A DNA stretch of 64,000 nucleotides from contig NC_008148.1 in assembly GCF_000014185.1 (NCBI RefSeq), forward strand, positions 868,001-932,000, read 5' to 3'. The first letter of the stretch is position 1. The number at the start of each line of letters is the position of its first letter. Made by a program: the position numbers and the translations under genes. This stretch comes from Rubrobacter xylanophilus DSM 9941. GTDB lineage: Bacteria; Actinomycetota; Rubrobacteria; Rubrobacterales; Rubrobacteraceae. Shown here piece by piece: positions 50,649-58,976 of this stretch. The notes under the pieces are model-generated. The model was not told the DNA's origin. It was given only the letters and a program-made list of their open reading frames with translations, and did no database searches.

Positions 50649-51902
50649 ATGTGGAGAACGGGCATCACCAAGAGAAAGCGGGGCCGCGGCCCGCTCGTGA
50701 GGGTGCTGCTCCTCGCGGCCCTGCTCGTGGCGGTGGGGTACGGGGCCTACGAGTACGGCAAGTCCCAGAGCCCCGCCGGCCTCTCCGGCCCGGACAGGGA
50801 GAGCCTCAGGCTCTACGCCGAGGCGCTGGACGCCGTCCGCGACGGCTACGTGGACCGCGAGGCCATAGACCCCAAGAAGCAGACCTACGGCGCGATAGAG
50901 GGGATGCTCGACTCGCTCGGCGACGAGGGGCACACCCGCTTTCTGACCCCCGAGGAGCGCAGGGAGAACGAGCAGGGACTCTCGGGCGACTACGTCGGGA
51001 TAGGGGTGCAGCTCGAGGACCGGGACGGGCGGGTGGTGGTGGCCTCCCCCATAGAGGGCTCCCCGGCGGACCGGGCGGGGATCGAGTCGGGGGACGTGCT
51101 GGTCGCGGTGAACGGCCGGAGCGTGAGCGGGCAGGAGCTCGACCGCATCGCCGACCGGGTGAAGGGGCCGGAGGGCACGCGGGTGAAGATAACGGTGCTG
51201 CGCGACGGGGAGGAGAGAACCTTCTACCTGGAGCGGGCGGAGATAGAGTCCCCGGCCGTCTCGTGGGCGATGGTGCCGGGGACCGGCGTGGCGCACATCC
51301 GCCTCTCCTCCTTCTCCGACGACAGCGCCCGGGAGCTCAGGGCGGCCTTTGAGGAGGCGCGGCTGGACGGCGCGGAGCGCTTTGTCCTGGACCTGCGGGA
51401 CAACCCGGGCGGCAGGCTGGAGCAGGCGGTGGAGATGGCCGGGTTCTTCCTGGAGCCCGGAAGCGTCGTGTACATCCGCCGGGACGCCTCCGGGGAGCGC
51501 ACGCCGGTGAGGGCCGACGGCGAGGCCCAGCTTGCGGAGGTGCCGCTCGCCGTCCTGGTGAACGGCGGCTCGGCCTCCAGCGCCGAGATCCTCGCCGGGG
51601 CGCTGCGGGACAACGACCGGGCGACGGTCATCGGGCAGCGGACGTTCGGCACCGGGACGGTGCTCTCGGAGTTCGTGCTGAGCGACGGGTCGGCCATCCT
51701 GCTCGGGGTCGCCGAGTGGCTGACGCCGGACGGGGACTTTATCCGGGACACGGGGATAGAGCCGGATATCCGGGTGGGGCTCGACGAGGGGGAGGAGCCG
51801 CTCTCCCCCTCGCAGACCGAAGGGCTCTCTCGGGAGGAGATCTCCCGCCGCGACCCGCAGCTCTGGCGGGCCGTGCGCGAGCTTGCGGGCGGGAGGGTGT
51901 AG
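50649..51902 (+). CDS. S41 family C-terminal processing peptidase, catalytic Lys position replaced
   Basis: This 417-residue protein has an N-terminal membrane anchor (residues 17-32), the S41 lead (YAEALDAVRDGYVDRE, MLDSLGDEGHTRFLTPEE), a PDZ domain (residues 112-185, GDYVGIGVQLE and SGDVLVAVNG), and the tail-specific protease domain. The Ser region is intact (NGGSASSAEILAGAL, Ser310), but the helix that normally carries the Lys (TFGKGTVQ) reads TFGTGTVLSEF, with Thr335. Either another residue serves as base or activity is altered. It would act outside the membrane on envelope proteins. Confidence 0.88.
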   Translation: MWRTGITKRKRGRGPLVRVLLLAALLVAVGYGAYEYGKSQSPAGLSGPDRESLRLYAEALDAVRDGYVDREAIDPKKQTYGAIEGMLDSLGDEGHTRFLTPEERRENEQGLSGDYVGIGVQLEDRDGRVVVASPIEGSPADRAGIESGDVLVAVNGRSVSGQELDRIADRVKGPEGTRVKITVLRDGEERTFYLERAEIESPAVSWAMVPGTGVAHIRLSSFSDDSARELRAAFEEARLDGAERFVLDLRDNPGGRLEQAVEMAGFFLEPGSVVYIRRDASGERTPVRADGEAQLAEVPLAVLVNGGSASSAEILAGALRDNDRATVIGQRTFGTGTVLSEFVLSDGSAILLGVAEWLTPDGDFIRDTGIEPDIRVGLDEGEEPLSPSQTEGLSREEISRRDPQLWRAVRELAGGRV

Positions 51903-51944
51903 AGCGCGGGCGATCCGGGTAAGCACCTGGTCCGGGCGGAGGCG

Positions 51945-52409
51945 GTGAAGGTGGGTGCCGGAAGGAGAGCGGCTTCAGGGGCGGTCGCCGGGCTCTGCTC
52001 CACGCTGGCCCTCTCGGGGCTGAGGTGGGCGCTGGGCCGGGCGGGTCTGGTGCACGAGACGGCGCCGGAGCAGGTCGTGCGGCGGCTGGAGGATCTCGGG
52101 CTCCTCGAGGGCTGGTCGCCGCCGGCGCGCCGCCTCCTGGCCGCGGCGGCCCACCTCTCCTACGGCACGGGGCTCGGGGCGTTCATGGGCCTCCTCAGGC
52201 GGCTGCGCGGCGGGCCCGCCGAGGAGGCCTCCGTGGGCTCCGCGCTGGGCGTCCTCTCGTGGGGGGTCGGGTGGGCGAGCTGGCTTCCGCTCGCCGGGGT
52301 GCACCTGCCGCCCTGGAAGCAGCGCACGCCCAGGGTGCTTCTGCCGCTGCTGGACCACGCCTTCTTCGGGGCGGTGTGGGGGCTGCTCTACCGGCGGCTG
52401 AGGGTTTAG
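51945..52409 (+). CDS. Predicted membrane protein of unknown function
   Basis: The 154-residue product starts at GTG and has about four hydrophobic segments (residues 8-30, 62-82, 94-115, 128-148). HLSYGTGLGAFMGLLRR and PLLDHAFFGAVWGLLYRRL resemble small actinobacterial integral membrane proteins of the DUF1440/DUF6789 kind, but the match is weak. A GGAGGCG site lies 5-6 nt before the GTG. It follows the S41 peptidase by 42 nt and may be in the same transcript. Confidence 0.6.
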   Translation: MKVGAGRRAASGAVAGLCSTLALSGLRWALGRAGLVHETAPEQVVRRLEDLGLLEGWSPPARRLLAAAAHLSYGTGLGAFMGLLRRLRGGPAEEASVGSALGVLSWGVGWASWLPLAGVHLPPWKQRTPRVLLPLLDHAFFGAVWGLLYRRLRV

Positions 52410-52481
52410 CCCGGGGGCCTGCGGGTAGGAGTTGAGTGGAAGAGAACGCGACGGCGCAAGGAGACGCCCGGAAAGAGGAAG

Positions 52482-52661
52482 ATGTCTTTCGCCATAGCAT
52501 CGCTCATAGTGCTGGTCATAGTGGCTGTGGTCCTGATCCCCATCCTCATCCGGGTCTTTGGGGAGGCGGCCAGGCGCAACCCCAACCGGCCCGGAGGGGA
52601 GGGCAGGAGCGAGCCGGACGAGGAGGCCCAGCGGCGGCACTCCGGCCCCAGCAGGGGCTAG
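52482..52661 (+). CDS. Small single-pass membrane protein (59 aa)
   Basis: ATG with AAAGAGGAAG just upstream. The product has one N-terminal helix ([21 protein letters not shown]) and a charged, Arg/Glu/Pro-rich cytosolic tail ([20 protein letters not shown]). It has no recognisable family. Third-position GC and a good ribosome site support coding. Its TAG shares CTAG with the stop of the converging sigma factor gene, so the two ends overlap by 3 bp. Small membrane proteins of this form often tune larger complexes; nothing more can be said. Confidence 0.65.
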   Translation: MSFAIASLIVLVIVAVVLIPILIRVFGEAARRNPNRPGGEGRSEPDEEAQRRHSGPSRG

Positions 52662-53755
52662 TCCAGAAGATCGCGCAGGCTCGCGGCGTGCGGGCTGCTC
52701 TTTATCTTCGCCAGGGCGGTCAGCTGGATCTGGCGGATCCGCTCGCGGGTCACGTCGAAGCGCTCGCCGACCTCCTCCAGCGTCTTGGGCTGCCCGCCGG
52801 TCAGGCCGAAGCGGTACTCCAGCACCATCCGCTCCCGCTCCGGGAGCCCGTTTAGGGCCTCGCGCATCCGTGCCTTGAGCAGCGAGGACTTCGCCAGGTC
52901 GTGCGGGCTCTCGGACTCCTCGTCCGCGATGAAGTCCCCGAGCTCCGAGGAGTGGTCCTCGCCCACCGGGGTCTCCAGGGAGATGGAGCGCCGGCTCACC
53001 TGCCGGATCCTCTCCACCTCCTCCACCTCGACCCCCATCTCGCGGGCGACCTCCTCGTCGGTGGGGTCGCGGTTCAGCTCCGAGGCCAGCGTGCGCTGGA
53101 CCCGGTAGTACTTGTTTATCTTCTCCACCATGTGCACCGGGACGCGGATGGTCCGCCCCTTGTCCGCGATGGCGCGCGTGACGGCCTGCCTGATCCACCA
53201 GGTCGCGTACGTGGAGAACTTGTAGCCCTTGCGGTAGTCGAACTTCTCGACGGCCCGCATCAGGCCGATGTTCCCCTCCTGGATGAGGTCGAGCAGCGAG
53301 ACCCCGCGCCCGGCGTACTTCTTGGCGATGGAGACCACCAGCCGCAGGTTGGCGCGGGTGAGGTGGGCCTTGGCCCGCCGGTCGCCGCGCTCGATGCGCT
53401 TGGCCAGGTAGACCTCCTGGGCCTTGGAGAGGAGGGGGGTCTTGCCGATCTCGTCGAGGTACATCTGGACGGCGTCGCCCGTGTAGCGGCTCTTGAGGTC
53501 CCCCTCCAGAACCTCCTCCACGACCTGGACGTCCTCTTCCTCCTCCTCGGGGCTCTCGGACAGAAAGCCCGAGTCCACGATCTCCACCCCCTGCTCGCGC
53601 AGCAGGCCGTAGACCTGCTGGATCTCCTCGGTGGAGAGATCCACCTCCTGCAGGAGATCGAGCACCTCGCCGGACTCCAGCACCCCGGCCTCTTGTCCGG
53701 CTTCAAAGAGCTCCCTTACCTCTTCGATCTCTCTCAGGTCCCTTTGAGGCTGCAA
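52658..53755 (-). CDS. rpoD: Primary RNA polymerase sigma factor (SigA/RpoD type)
   Basis: The 365-residue product has a divergent region 1.1 (residues 1-80), then region 1.2 ([17 protein letters not shown]), region 2 ([49 protein letters not shown]), region 3, and region 4 ([44 protein letters not shown]). These are the housekeeping signatures. The frame is open far upstream, but TTG 53755 has GAGGGAG just before it and lies downstream of a good promoter. TTG 53785 is an alternative. Confidence 0.93.
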   Translation of the reverse strand: MQPQRDLREIEEVRELFEAGQEAGVLESGEVLDLLQEVDLSTEEIQQVYGLLREQGVEIVDSGFLSESPEEEEEDVQVVEEVLEGDLKSRYTGDAVQMYLDEIGKTPLLSKAQEVYLAKRIERGDRRAKAHLTRANLRLVVSIAKKYAGRGVSLLDLIQEGNIGLMRAVEKFDYRKGYKFSTYATWWIRQAVTRAIADKGRTIRVPVHMVEKINKYYRVQRTLASELNRDPTDEEVAREMGVEVEEVERIRQVSRRSISLETPVGEDHSSELGDFIADEESESPHDLAKSSLLKARMREALNGLPERERMVLEYRFGLTGGQPKTLEEVGERFDVTRERIRQIQLTALAKIKSSPHAASLRDLLD

Positions 53756-53805
53756 GGCTCCCTCTGCAAAGGCTCCCGGGTGCAACTGTTCTGTTGCCTG
53801 CGCGT

Positions 53806-53833
53806 AATATATCTTAAAAAGACGGAGAATCAA
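53806..53833 (-). promoter_or_regulatory. Promoter of the primary sigma factor gene
   Basis: On the minus strand TTGATT, 16 nt, TATATT: 4 and 5 consensus matches. RNA would begin near 53799 and run about 44 nt to the TTG start. Confidence 0.6.
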
Positions 53834-53884
53834 TCTGGTGGGTGCCCGCGAGGGCACCCTTTTCGGCCAGAAAAGGGGGATGCT

Positions 53885-54634
53885 TTGCTCAACCTCAGGA
53901 ACCTGTACAGGGTGTTTCGGGAGTCGCGCCGGGCCGCCCGCCGCTCGGCGACGCTGGCGGTGGTTGGCGACGGGCCGCGGGTTCCCGAGCTGGCCTCCCT
54001 GCTCGGCGCCCGGCGCGAGATGCGTGGGGCGGAGGTGATCCTGACCGTCTCCGGGGAGGGCTCGGCGGCGCTCTCGGGCAAGGCGGTGGAGGACCCTGGT
54101 GAGATACCCCTCCCGCCTCCCGGCGAGGGGGCGGAGGGGCTGGCGGCCCGGATAGCGGGGGCCCTGGACGAGGACTACCTGGTGCCGCTCGCCAAGGGCC
54201 ACCCGGCCTTCCGGCGGGCGGTCTGCGAGGAGATCATCCGCAAGAACGCCCGCCAGAACGCCGTCATCGGGGCGCTGCCCATCCCCGGCGCGGACATGCC
54301 CGTGATGACGGCGAACCAGGCGAGGATGGTCCTCGGCATCGCCGCCGCCTACGACGAAGAGCTCTCCCTGGAGCGGGCCCGCGAGCTTCTCGGGGTGCTC
54401 GCCGCCGGGTTCGGCTTCCGGGCGCTCTCCCGGCAGGTGGTGAAGCTGGTCCCGTTCGGGGGCTGGGCCGCCGCCGCTGCCATCGGGTACGCGGGCACCC
54501 TGGCGATGGGCCGGGCCGCCGTCCTCTACTTCGAGCGCGGGGGGCAGAAGGTGGGCGAGAGGGAGCTGGCCGAGATACGGGGCCGCGCCGCCGAGGAGGC
54601 GAAGGAGTTCGTCGCCCGGTTCAGGCGCCGTTGA
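53885..54634 (+). CDS. DUF697 family membrane-associated protein
   Basis: This 249-residue protein starts at TTG with AAAAGGGGGA before it. The C-terminal half matches DUF697: [57 protein letters not shown], then [24 protein letters not shown], with two hydrophobic segments. DUF697 is often fused to or paired with GTPases; none is here. The N-terminal 100 residues are soluble and unrecognised. Divergently transcribed from the sigma factor gene. Confidence 0.75.
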   Translation: MLNLRNLYRVFRESRRAARRSATLAVVGDGPRVPELASLLGARREMRGAEVILTVSGEGSAALSGKAVEDPGEIPLPPPGEGAEGLAARIAGALDEDYLVPLAKGHPAFRRAVCEEIIRKNARQNAVIGALPIPGADMPVMTANQARMVLGIAAAYDEELSLERARELLGVLAAGFGFRALSRQVVKLVPFGGWAAAAAIGYAGTLAMGRAAVLYFERGGQKVGERELAEIRGRAAEEAKEFVARFRRR

Positions 54635-54690
54635 GGGGTTGCGTATCCCGGCGAATCCCTCGGTACCGCGATAAGGGAGGCAGTGAACGG

Positions 54691-55197
54691 CTAAGGCTGC
54701 GGGGAAGGATCGGCTCCTCCGGGCGTGCCTTCCCGCAGCCTGACGGTCTGCTCTCGCAGTACCGGGACGGCCTTCGCGAAGAAGTCCAGGATGAGGGCGA
54801 GCTCCTCGTCGGTGTAGCCGGAGTACAGCTCCGCCGACGCCCGGCGGATCGCGTCGAACATGGGGGAGATCCCACGCCCGCCGTCTCCCAAGGTAAGGCT
54901 CACGATCACGCGCCGCCGGTCTTCGGGGTCCCGCTCGCGCCGCGCGTACCCGGCGCTCTCCAGACGGTCCACGACGCCCGTGATCGCACCGGCCGTGAGC
55001 CCGGTTACCTCCGCCAGCCGCCCAACGGTCATGGGGCCCATCTGGCTGAGGATGTTTACGCACTGGAGATCGGTGGCGTTGATCCCCAGCCTGCCGGCCA
55101 CCGCCTGGCTGAACATCACCGCCTGCGCGTTGAACTCGCGCGCCCTCCGATCCAACTCGGCCAACAGCTCGTCTCGTCTCTCGTCCCGGTCGCTCAT
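54691..55197 (-). CDS. MarR family transcriptional regulator
   Basis: This 168-residue protein has the winged helix of MarR repressors: [66 protein letters not shown], followed by the dimer helices. In-frame ATGs exist at 55209 and 55197; the latter has GGGA 6 nt upstream and is preferred. The promoter -10 (TATATT) lies inside a perfect palindrome (55220-55236), so the gene is probably self-repressed and may also control the divergent LuxR-type gene. The ligand is unknown. Confidence 0.88.
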   Translation of the reverse strand: MSDRDERRDELLAELDRRAREFNAQAVMFSQAVAGRLGINATDLQCVNILSQMGPMTVGRLAEVTGLTAGAITGVVDRLESAGYARRERDPEDRRRVIVSLTLGDGGRGISPMFDAIRRASAELYSGYTDEELALILDFFAKAVPVLREQTVRLREGTPGGADPSPQP

Positions 55198-55219
55198 CAC
55201 GCATCCCATTTCATTTAGC

Positions 55220-55236
55220 AAGTAAATATATTACTT
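55220..55236. promoter_or_regulatory. MarR-type operator (AAGTAA-ATATA-TTACTT)
   Basis: A perfect 6-bp inverted repeat with a TATA core, covering the -10 region of the marR gene, in the space between two divergent regulator genes. This is the usual form and position of a MarR autoregulatory site. Confidence 0.65.
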
Positions 55237-55354
55237 CGTGAAACGTTTTGCTGCCGGCTACGTATACGAAGGGCATAGGAGAGCCATCGCACGATCGATG
55301 GCGAAGGCGGTGCCCCGGTAGGGCGTATGTCGAGAGGTTGGGGAGGTGACCCTG

Positions 55355-56149
55355 GTGGAAGACCGTGCGGACGAGGCTCGCGGGCGGATGGAAGACGGGG
55401 GATCGAGTAGTCTCGGCGTTGCGTTGGAGGGGCCGGGTGCCGGCGGAGAAGATCGGTCCCTCGCGGTGGCGCCGGGCCGGAACGCCGGGGCGCGGAGGTC
55501 CAAACGGGACGCCACGTCGTGGGTCAACTGGCAATCGGCGTTGTACCTGTTCGTCCTGGGCGTGACCTGTGTCAATCTGGCTCCGCTTACGGGCTTCTGG
55601 TGGATCGTCCCGGTCCTGGGCCTGGCCGGGCCGGTCGCGCTCGCCGTACTCGACGGGGCCCGCCTCAGGCCGAAGGGCTTGGACGAGAGGAAGTCCGGGG
55701 AGCGGGAGCTCCTGCGAGCCCTCGCCGAGCGGGGCGAACTCACCCCCACCACGGCCGCCATGCGGACCTCGCTCACCGTGGACGAGGCGTCGAAGATGCT
55801 CGAGGAGCTCGCCCGCAAGGGCCACCTGCGACCGCGGGCGGAGGACGGCGCAATATCCTACGCCCTGCGCGAGCGGGACCGCCGCGAGACGCCGGGGGAG
55901 GATCCCGCGCCCTCGGAGGCGGAGTTTGGCGGCGACGCGCCCCGACGGCTCGACGAGCCCTTGAGCGAGCGCGAGCTAGAGGTGTTGAAACACATCGCCT
56001 CGGGCAGGACCAACTCGGAGATCGGGCGCCACCTCTACGTCTCCGTGGGCACCGTCAAGAGCCACACGGGCAGCATCTACCGCAAGCTGGGAGTGCGCAA
56101 CCGCGCCGAAGCCATCGCCCGCGCCCGCGAACTCAAGTTGCTTCCGTAG
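55355..56149 (+). CDS. LuxR-type HTH regulator with N-terminal membrane segment
   Basis: The 264-residue product has an unusual layout: a low-complexity lead, two helices (residues about 56-96, [20 protein letters not shown] and [19 protein letters not shown]), then a middle winged-helix-like segment ([38 protein letters not shown]), and a C-terminal LuxR helix-turn-helix ([45 protein letters not shown]). GTG 55355 follows GGGGAGGTGA at 5 nt; an earlier GTG lies inside that site. A membrane-tethered regulator, signal unknown. Confidence 0.78.
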   Translation: MEDRADEARGRMEDGGSSSLGVALEGPGAGGEDRSLAVAPGRNAGARRSKRDATSWVNWQSALYLFVLGVTCVNLAPLTGFWWIVPVLGLAGPVALAVLDGARLRPKGLDERKSGERELLRALAERGELTPTTAAMRTSLTVDEASKMLEELARKGHLRPRAEDGAISYALRERDRRETPGEDPAPSEAEFGGDAPRRLDEPLSERELEVLKHIASGRTNSEIGRHLYVSVGTVKSHTGSIYRKLGVRNRAEAIARARELKLLP

Positions 56150-56195
56150 CACCCTCCGCGGCCCCGCGCGGGAAGCGCGCCGCCTGCCGGTCCGG

Positions 56196-56496
56196 ACGAT
56201 AGCGCCGCGAGGGCGGCTTCTATCTCCTCGGGCCGCCCGGCGGCCGCTTGCGTCCCTTGGGGATCCCCGCCTTGGTTGGCACCGCGATTCCTGGCCCTCC
56301 CGTCACGCGGGTCGGGGCGACGCTCCACGTGGCCGCGCCGCTCCAGGCGCGCGACGAGTTGGCCCGTCGACTGCTTGGTCATCCCGGCCGCCTCGGCCGG
56401 CTCGGTCGCCCGCGGCCCCTCCAGCGCGAGACGCCTGAAGACGGCGTAGTGGGCGGGGCGCGCGTCCCCGTACCCGGCTCGCTTCGAGCCCCTCAT
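56196..56496 (-). pseudogene. Decayed MarR-family gene
   Basis: The first 68 residues read as a MarR regulator (RPAHYAVFRRLALEGPRATEPAEAAGMTKQSTGQLVARLERRGHVERRPDPRDGRA). The wing then dissolves into RNRGANQGGDPQGTQAAAGRPEE in place of the usual LVRLT-x-x-G strand, before a short EEIEAALAAL end. This looks like one or two small indels and a lost N-terminal helix region. The frame remains open into the LuxR gene, so a shortened product is conceivable. Confidence 0.6.
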
Positions 56497-56769
56497 GCGG
56501 CCGCAGCAGGCCGCACCTCACCTCTCTCCCCGTTTGACATCGCGCCTCTTGACATCGAGGACGGGATACCCTGCTTTGATAAGCAAACCTGACGAAATGG
56601 AGTGGCGAGGGCGAGGGGAGCGCGTCCGTTATGCCGGGCCGGCGAGGGGAGGGCGAGGGGGACGTTACGCTGGCACATCGCGACGGCCATCGGGGGAGAT
56701 TCGTCGAGGAGGGCGCGGACCGGGGTGGGGCGTAACCGGAGATCGAGCACGCTTGGGTCCGGGAGGGGG
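56497..56769. other. Intergenic stretch with short repeats upstream of the decayed MarR gene
   Basis: No gene is evident. TTGACATCG occurs twice 15 bp apart (56534-56542 and 56549-56557), and TTTGATAAGCAAA (56575-56587) is a small palindrome of the kind bound by MarR proteins. These may be the remains of the control region of the decayed regulator. Confidence 0.35.
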
Positions 56770-57111
56770 ATGCGCTTCCTGCGCTTCCGCGTGGACGGGC
56801 GGGAGTTCCTGCCGGGGGCCGGCGGAGGTGTCGCGGTTCGCCAGGGGCGGGTGGACCGGTTTCTGGAAGAGGGAGGAGGACGGCCGGTGATGAGGCGCGA
56901 GGTCCGTCCTCCGGGCCTGCACCGGGAGATGCTTGAGCCGTGGAACCGGCCGGACCGGGCGGGAAAGACCAGCCGCAACGGGGTGCCGATCGATCCGCTG
57001 GCGCCCGGATTGCTGTGGGAGCCTCAGGACGGCTGCGTCGCCGGCTTGCCCGTTCTGCTGCAGAGGCTGGTCTTCGGCGGGCTCGACCGGCTGGTCCGCA
57101 GGCTCGGCTAA
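56770..57111 (+). CDS. Hypothetical protein
   Basis: A 113-residue product starting MRFLRFRVDGREFLPGAG with GGGAGGGGG directly before the ATG. It has no membrane segment, is rich in Arg, Gly and Pro, and matches no family I know. The middle (HREMLEPWNRPDRAGKTSRNG) is polar and the end (LPVLLQRLVFGGLDRLVRRLG) amphipathic. It lies in a loosely packed segment next to a decayed gene, so it could itself be a remnant. Confidence 0.4.
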   Translation: MRFLRFRVDGREFLPGAGGGVAVRQGRVDRFLEEGGGRPVMRREVRPPGLHREMLEPWNRPDRAGKTSRNGVPIDPLAPGLLWEPQDGCVAGLPVLLQRLVFGGLDRLVRRLG

Positions 57112-57332
57112 TAACGCTGCCTTCGCCCTTTTGCGCGGGAGACGTTCTGTGCCCCGGCTCGTTGTCTTCCGATACCCGACAAGGGCATCCCGACCGGCCC
57201 CCGAATCGCCGAATGAACCGCCGGATCCGACCTTCGGCCGATCCCGAATCTGTCCGTCGTCCGATGCCGCTGCGACCGGTTCAGCCGTACTTTTGCGGGC
57301 GTAAGCGCAGTCGAGCAAGGAGGCAACGAGAG
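57112..57332 (+). other. Intergenic stretch before the cupin gene
   Basis: No gene or clear RNA structure is seen. It contains the AAGGAGG ribosome site of the cupin gene. No consensus -10 could be chosen with confidence. Confidence 0.4.
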
Positions 57333-57908
57333 ATGATCCGTGCGGGAGACACCATAGAGAACCCCGTAACCGGCGAGAGGGTGACGTTCCTGAAGACCTC
57401 GGCCCAGACGGGCGGCGAGTTCGTCCTGATCGACACCACCGTCGCCCCGAACGGCTTCGTCGCGGCCGAGCACCTCCACCCCTACCAGTCCGAGCGCTTC
57501 GAGATCCTCGAGGGCGAGGTCGAGTTCAAGGTGGGCGGGAAACTCGTCACGGCCGGAGCCGGCGACGTGGTGGTGGTCGAGCCCGGAACCGCCCACCGCT
57601 TCCGCAACGTCGGAGAGGGAGAGGTCCGCTTCAGGTGCGAGGTGCGTCCGGCGCTCAACTTCGAGACCTTCCTCGTGACGATGTTCGGGCTCGCCGCCGA
57701 CGGCAAGACCGGCAAGAAAGGCTTGCCCAACCCCTTCCGCCTCGCGGTGATCATGGCCGAGCACTTCGACCTTGTGCGCCTTCCTTCGGTGCCGGCGTGG
57801 GTCCAGAGAACGGGGCTCGCCCTGGGGGCACCGGTGGGGAGGTTGCTCGGCTACGAGCCCACGTACCACTCCCGGACGGAGCCGGAGCGGCTGGACCCGG
57901 CTGCTTAG
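57333..57908 (+). CDS. Cupin domain protein
   Basis: This 191-residue protein has a cupin barrel in residues 15-115. The motifs are AAEHLHPYQSERFEILEGEVEFKVGG (metal-binding His-x-His and Glu positions) and AGDVVVVEPGTAHRF. The C-terminal 75 residues (FLVTMFGLAADGKTGKKGLPNPF, then helices) are typical of a subgroup of small actinobacterial cupins. Metal and reaction are unknown. ATG with AAGGAGG upstream. A 12-bp hairpin follows. Confidence 0.8.
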   Translation: MIRAGDTIENPVTGERVTFLKTSAQTGGEFVLIDTTVAPNGFVAAEHLHPYQSERFEILEGEVEFKVGGKLVTAGAGDVVVVEPGTAHRFRNVGEGEVRFRCEVRPALNFETFLVTMFGLAADGKTGKKGLPNPFRLAVIMAEHFDLVRLPSVPAWVQRTGLALGAPVGRLLGYEPTYHSRTEPERLDPAA

Positions 57909-57930
57909 GCCGTAGCGCGGACGGAGATAC

Positions 57931-57963
57931 CCCGGCCACCGGCGTGGCTCTCCGGTGGCCGGG
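57931..57963 (+). terminator. 12-bp hairpin after the cupin gene
   Basis: CCCGGCCACCGG pairs perfectly with CCGGTGGCCGGG around a 9-nt loop. There is no T run. It may end the cupin transcript or lie within a cupin-Rieske transcript. Confidence 0.5.
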
Positions 57964-57992
57964 TCAATAGAGAACAGGGAGGCGAAACGAGA

Positions 57993-58442
57993 ATGAACGA
58001 CAAGAAGTTGACCAACGGCGCGAGGCGCACGTCCAGGAGGGAGTTTCTCGGTCTGGGAGCGGCCGCCTTCGGGCTGGCTTCCGCCGGAGCTCCGCTCCTC
58101 ATCTCCGCTTGCGGGGAGGACCTGCCGGAGGTCGGTAAGGGGCAAGAGATCGCCCGGGAGGCGGAGATCGAACCGGGCTCCGCCTACGCCTTCGCCGACG
58201 CCGCCACCGGGAAGCCCGCCTTGCTGGTCCGGCTCGAGAACGGCGACTTGGTGGCCTACTCGGCGGAGTGCACGCACCAGGGGTGCACCGTGTCCTACAG
58301 GGACAAAGGTTACCTGGCATGCCCCTGCCACGGCTCCGTCTTCAGCGCGTCGGAGGGCGGAGAGGTCGTATCCGGGCCGGCCGAAGAGCCCCTGCAGCGG
58401 TTGCGGATCGAAGTCAGGGACGGCCGGGTCTTCAGGGCTTGA
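57993..58442 (+). CDS. Rieske [2Fe-2S] lipoprotein exported by Tat
   Basis: The 149-residue product has a Tat signal (TSRREFLGLGAAAFG, R15-R16) and lipobox LISAC with Cys40. The Rieske fold has cluster ligands Cys93-x-His95 (CTHQGC) and Cys110-x2-His113 (CPCHGSVF), with Cys98 and Cys112 placed for the usual disulfide. It is an extracytoplasmic electron carrier. It is not beside cytochrome b genes, so its partner is unknown; the following membrane protein is a candidate. ATG with GGGAGGCG upstream. Confidence 0.9.
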   Translation: MNDKKLTNGARRTSRREFLGLGAAAFGLASAGAPLLISACGEDLPEVGKGQEIAREAEIEPGSAYAFADAATGKPALLVRLENGDLVAYSAECTHQGCTVSYRDKGYLACPCHGSVFSASEGGEVVSGPAEEPLQRLRIEVRDGRVFRA

Positions 58443-58456
58443 GGAAGGGGTGCATC

Positions 58457-58960
58457 GTGTCTGAACGGGCTGCAGGATCCGGCGCCAACGCGGACGGCGG
58501 CGGGACGCACGCGACCGGGCCGCCGGCCCGCGTCCGGTGGGCGCGGCTCGGTTACGCGGTCCTCGCCTCGGCGTTTGTCGCCTGCGTCGTCGTGCAGGTG
58601 TTCTTCGCCGGGTTGGGGGTCTTCGTCGCGACGGAGAACTGGGCCTGGCACGTCAACTTCGTGCACTTCTTCGAGTGGCTGCCCCCGCTCATGCTCCTCG
58701 CGGCCTTCCTCGGGCGGTTGCCGCGAGGGCTCAAGTGGCCGCCGGCCGGGATGTTCGTCCTGATCGCCCTGCAGTACGCCACCGCCAACCTCAACCGGGG
58801 CGTCGTGGCGGCGCTCCACCCGGTGGTCGCGCTTCTGATCTTCTTGGCGGCCGTCGTGGTGGCTCGCAGGGCGTGGCGGGCCCTCTCGGGGGCCGACGCC
58901 GCGCGCGAAGGCGCGTCTTCGGGGCCGGCGAGCATTCGCCGGCCCGAACGTCCAACATAA
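58457..58960 (+). CDS. Four-helix membrane protein (DUF6220-like)
   Basis: A 167-residue protein, GTG start with AAGGGG upstream. Four helices span residues 32-145. Several histidines lie within or next to them (WHVNFVHFFEWLPPLMLL, ALHPVVALLIF), a pattern also found in small heme-binding membrane proteins. The gene follows the Rieske gene by 14 nt, so they are likely cotranscribed. A heme-bearing partner for the Rieske protein is an attractive but unproven idea. Confidence 0.65.
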   Translation: MSERAAGSGANADGGGTHATGPPARVRWARLGYAVLASAFVACVVVQVFFAGLGVFVATENWAWHVNFVHFFEWLPPLMLLAAFLGRLPRGLKWPPAGMFVLIALQYATANLNRGVVAALHPVVALLIFLAAVVVARRAWRALSGADAAREGASSGPASIRRPERPT

Positions 58961-58964
58961 CCAA

Positions 58965-58970
58965 TATAAT
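58965..58970 (+). promoter_or_regulatory. -10 box (TATAAT) 6 nt before the PLD start
   Basis: A perfect TATAAT, then CTTTGC, then ATG, with no Shine-Dalgarno. It is the clearest leaderless arrangement in the window. Confidence 0.6.
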
Positions 58971-58976
58971 CTTTGC

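Noticed and set aside
53756-55204. N-terminal extension of the primary sigma factor to about 848 residues
   Set aside because: The extra residues are low-complexity, run antisense through the DUF697 gene, and lie upstream of a good promoter and ribosome site for the short form.
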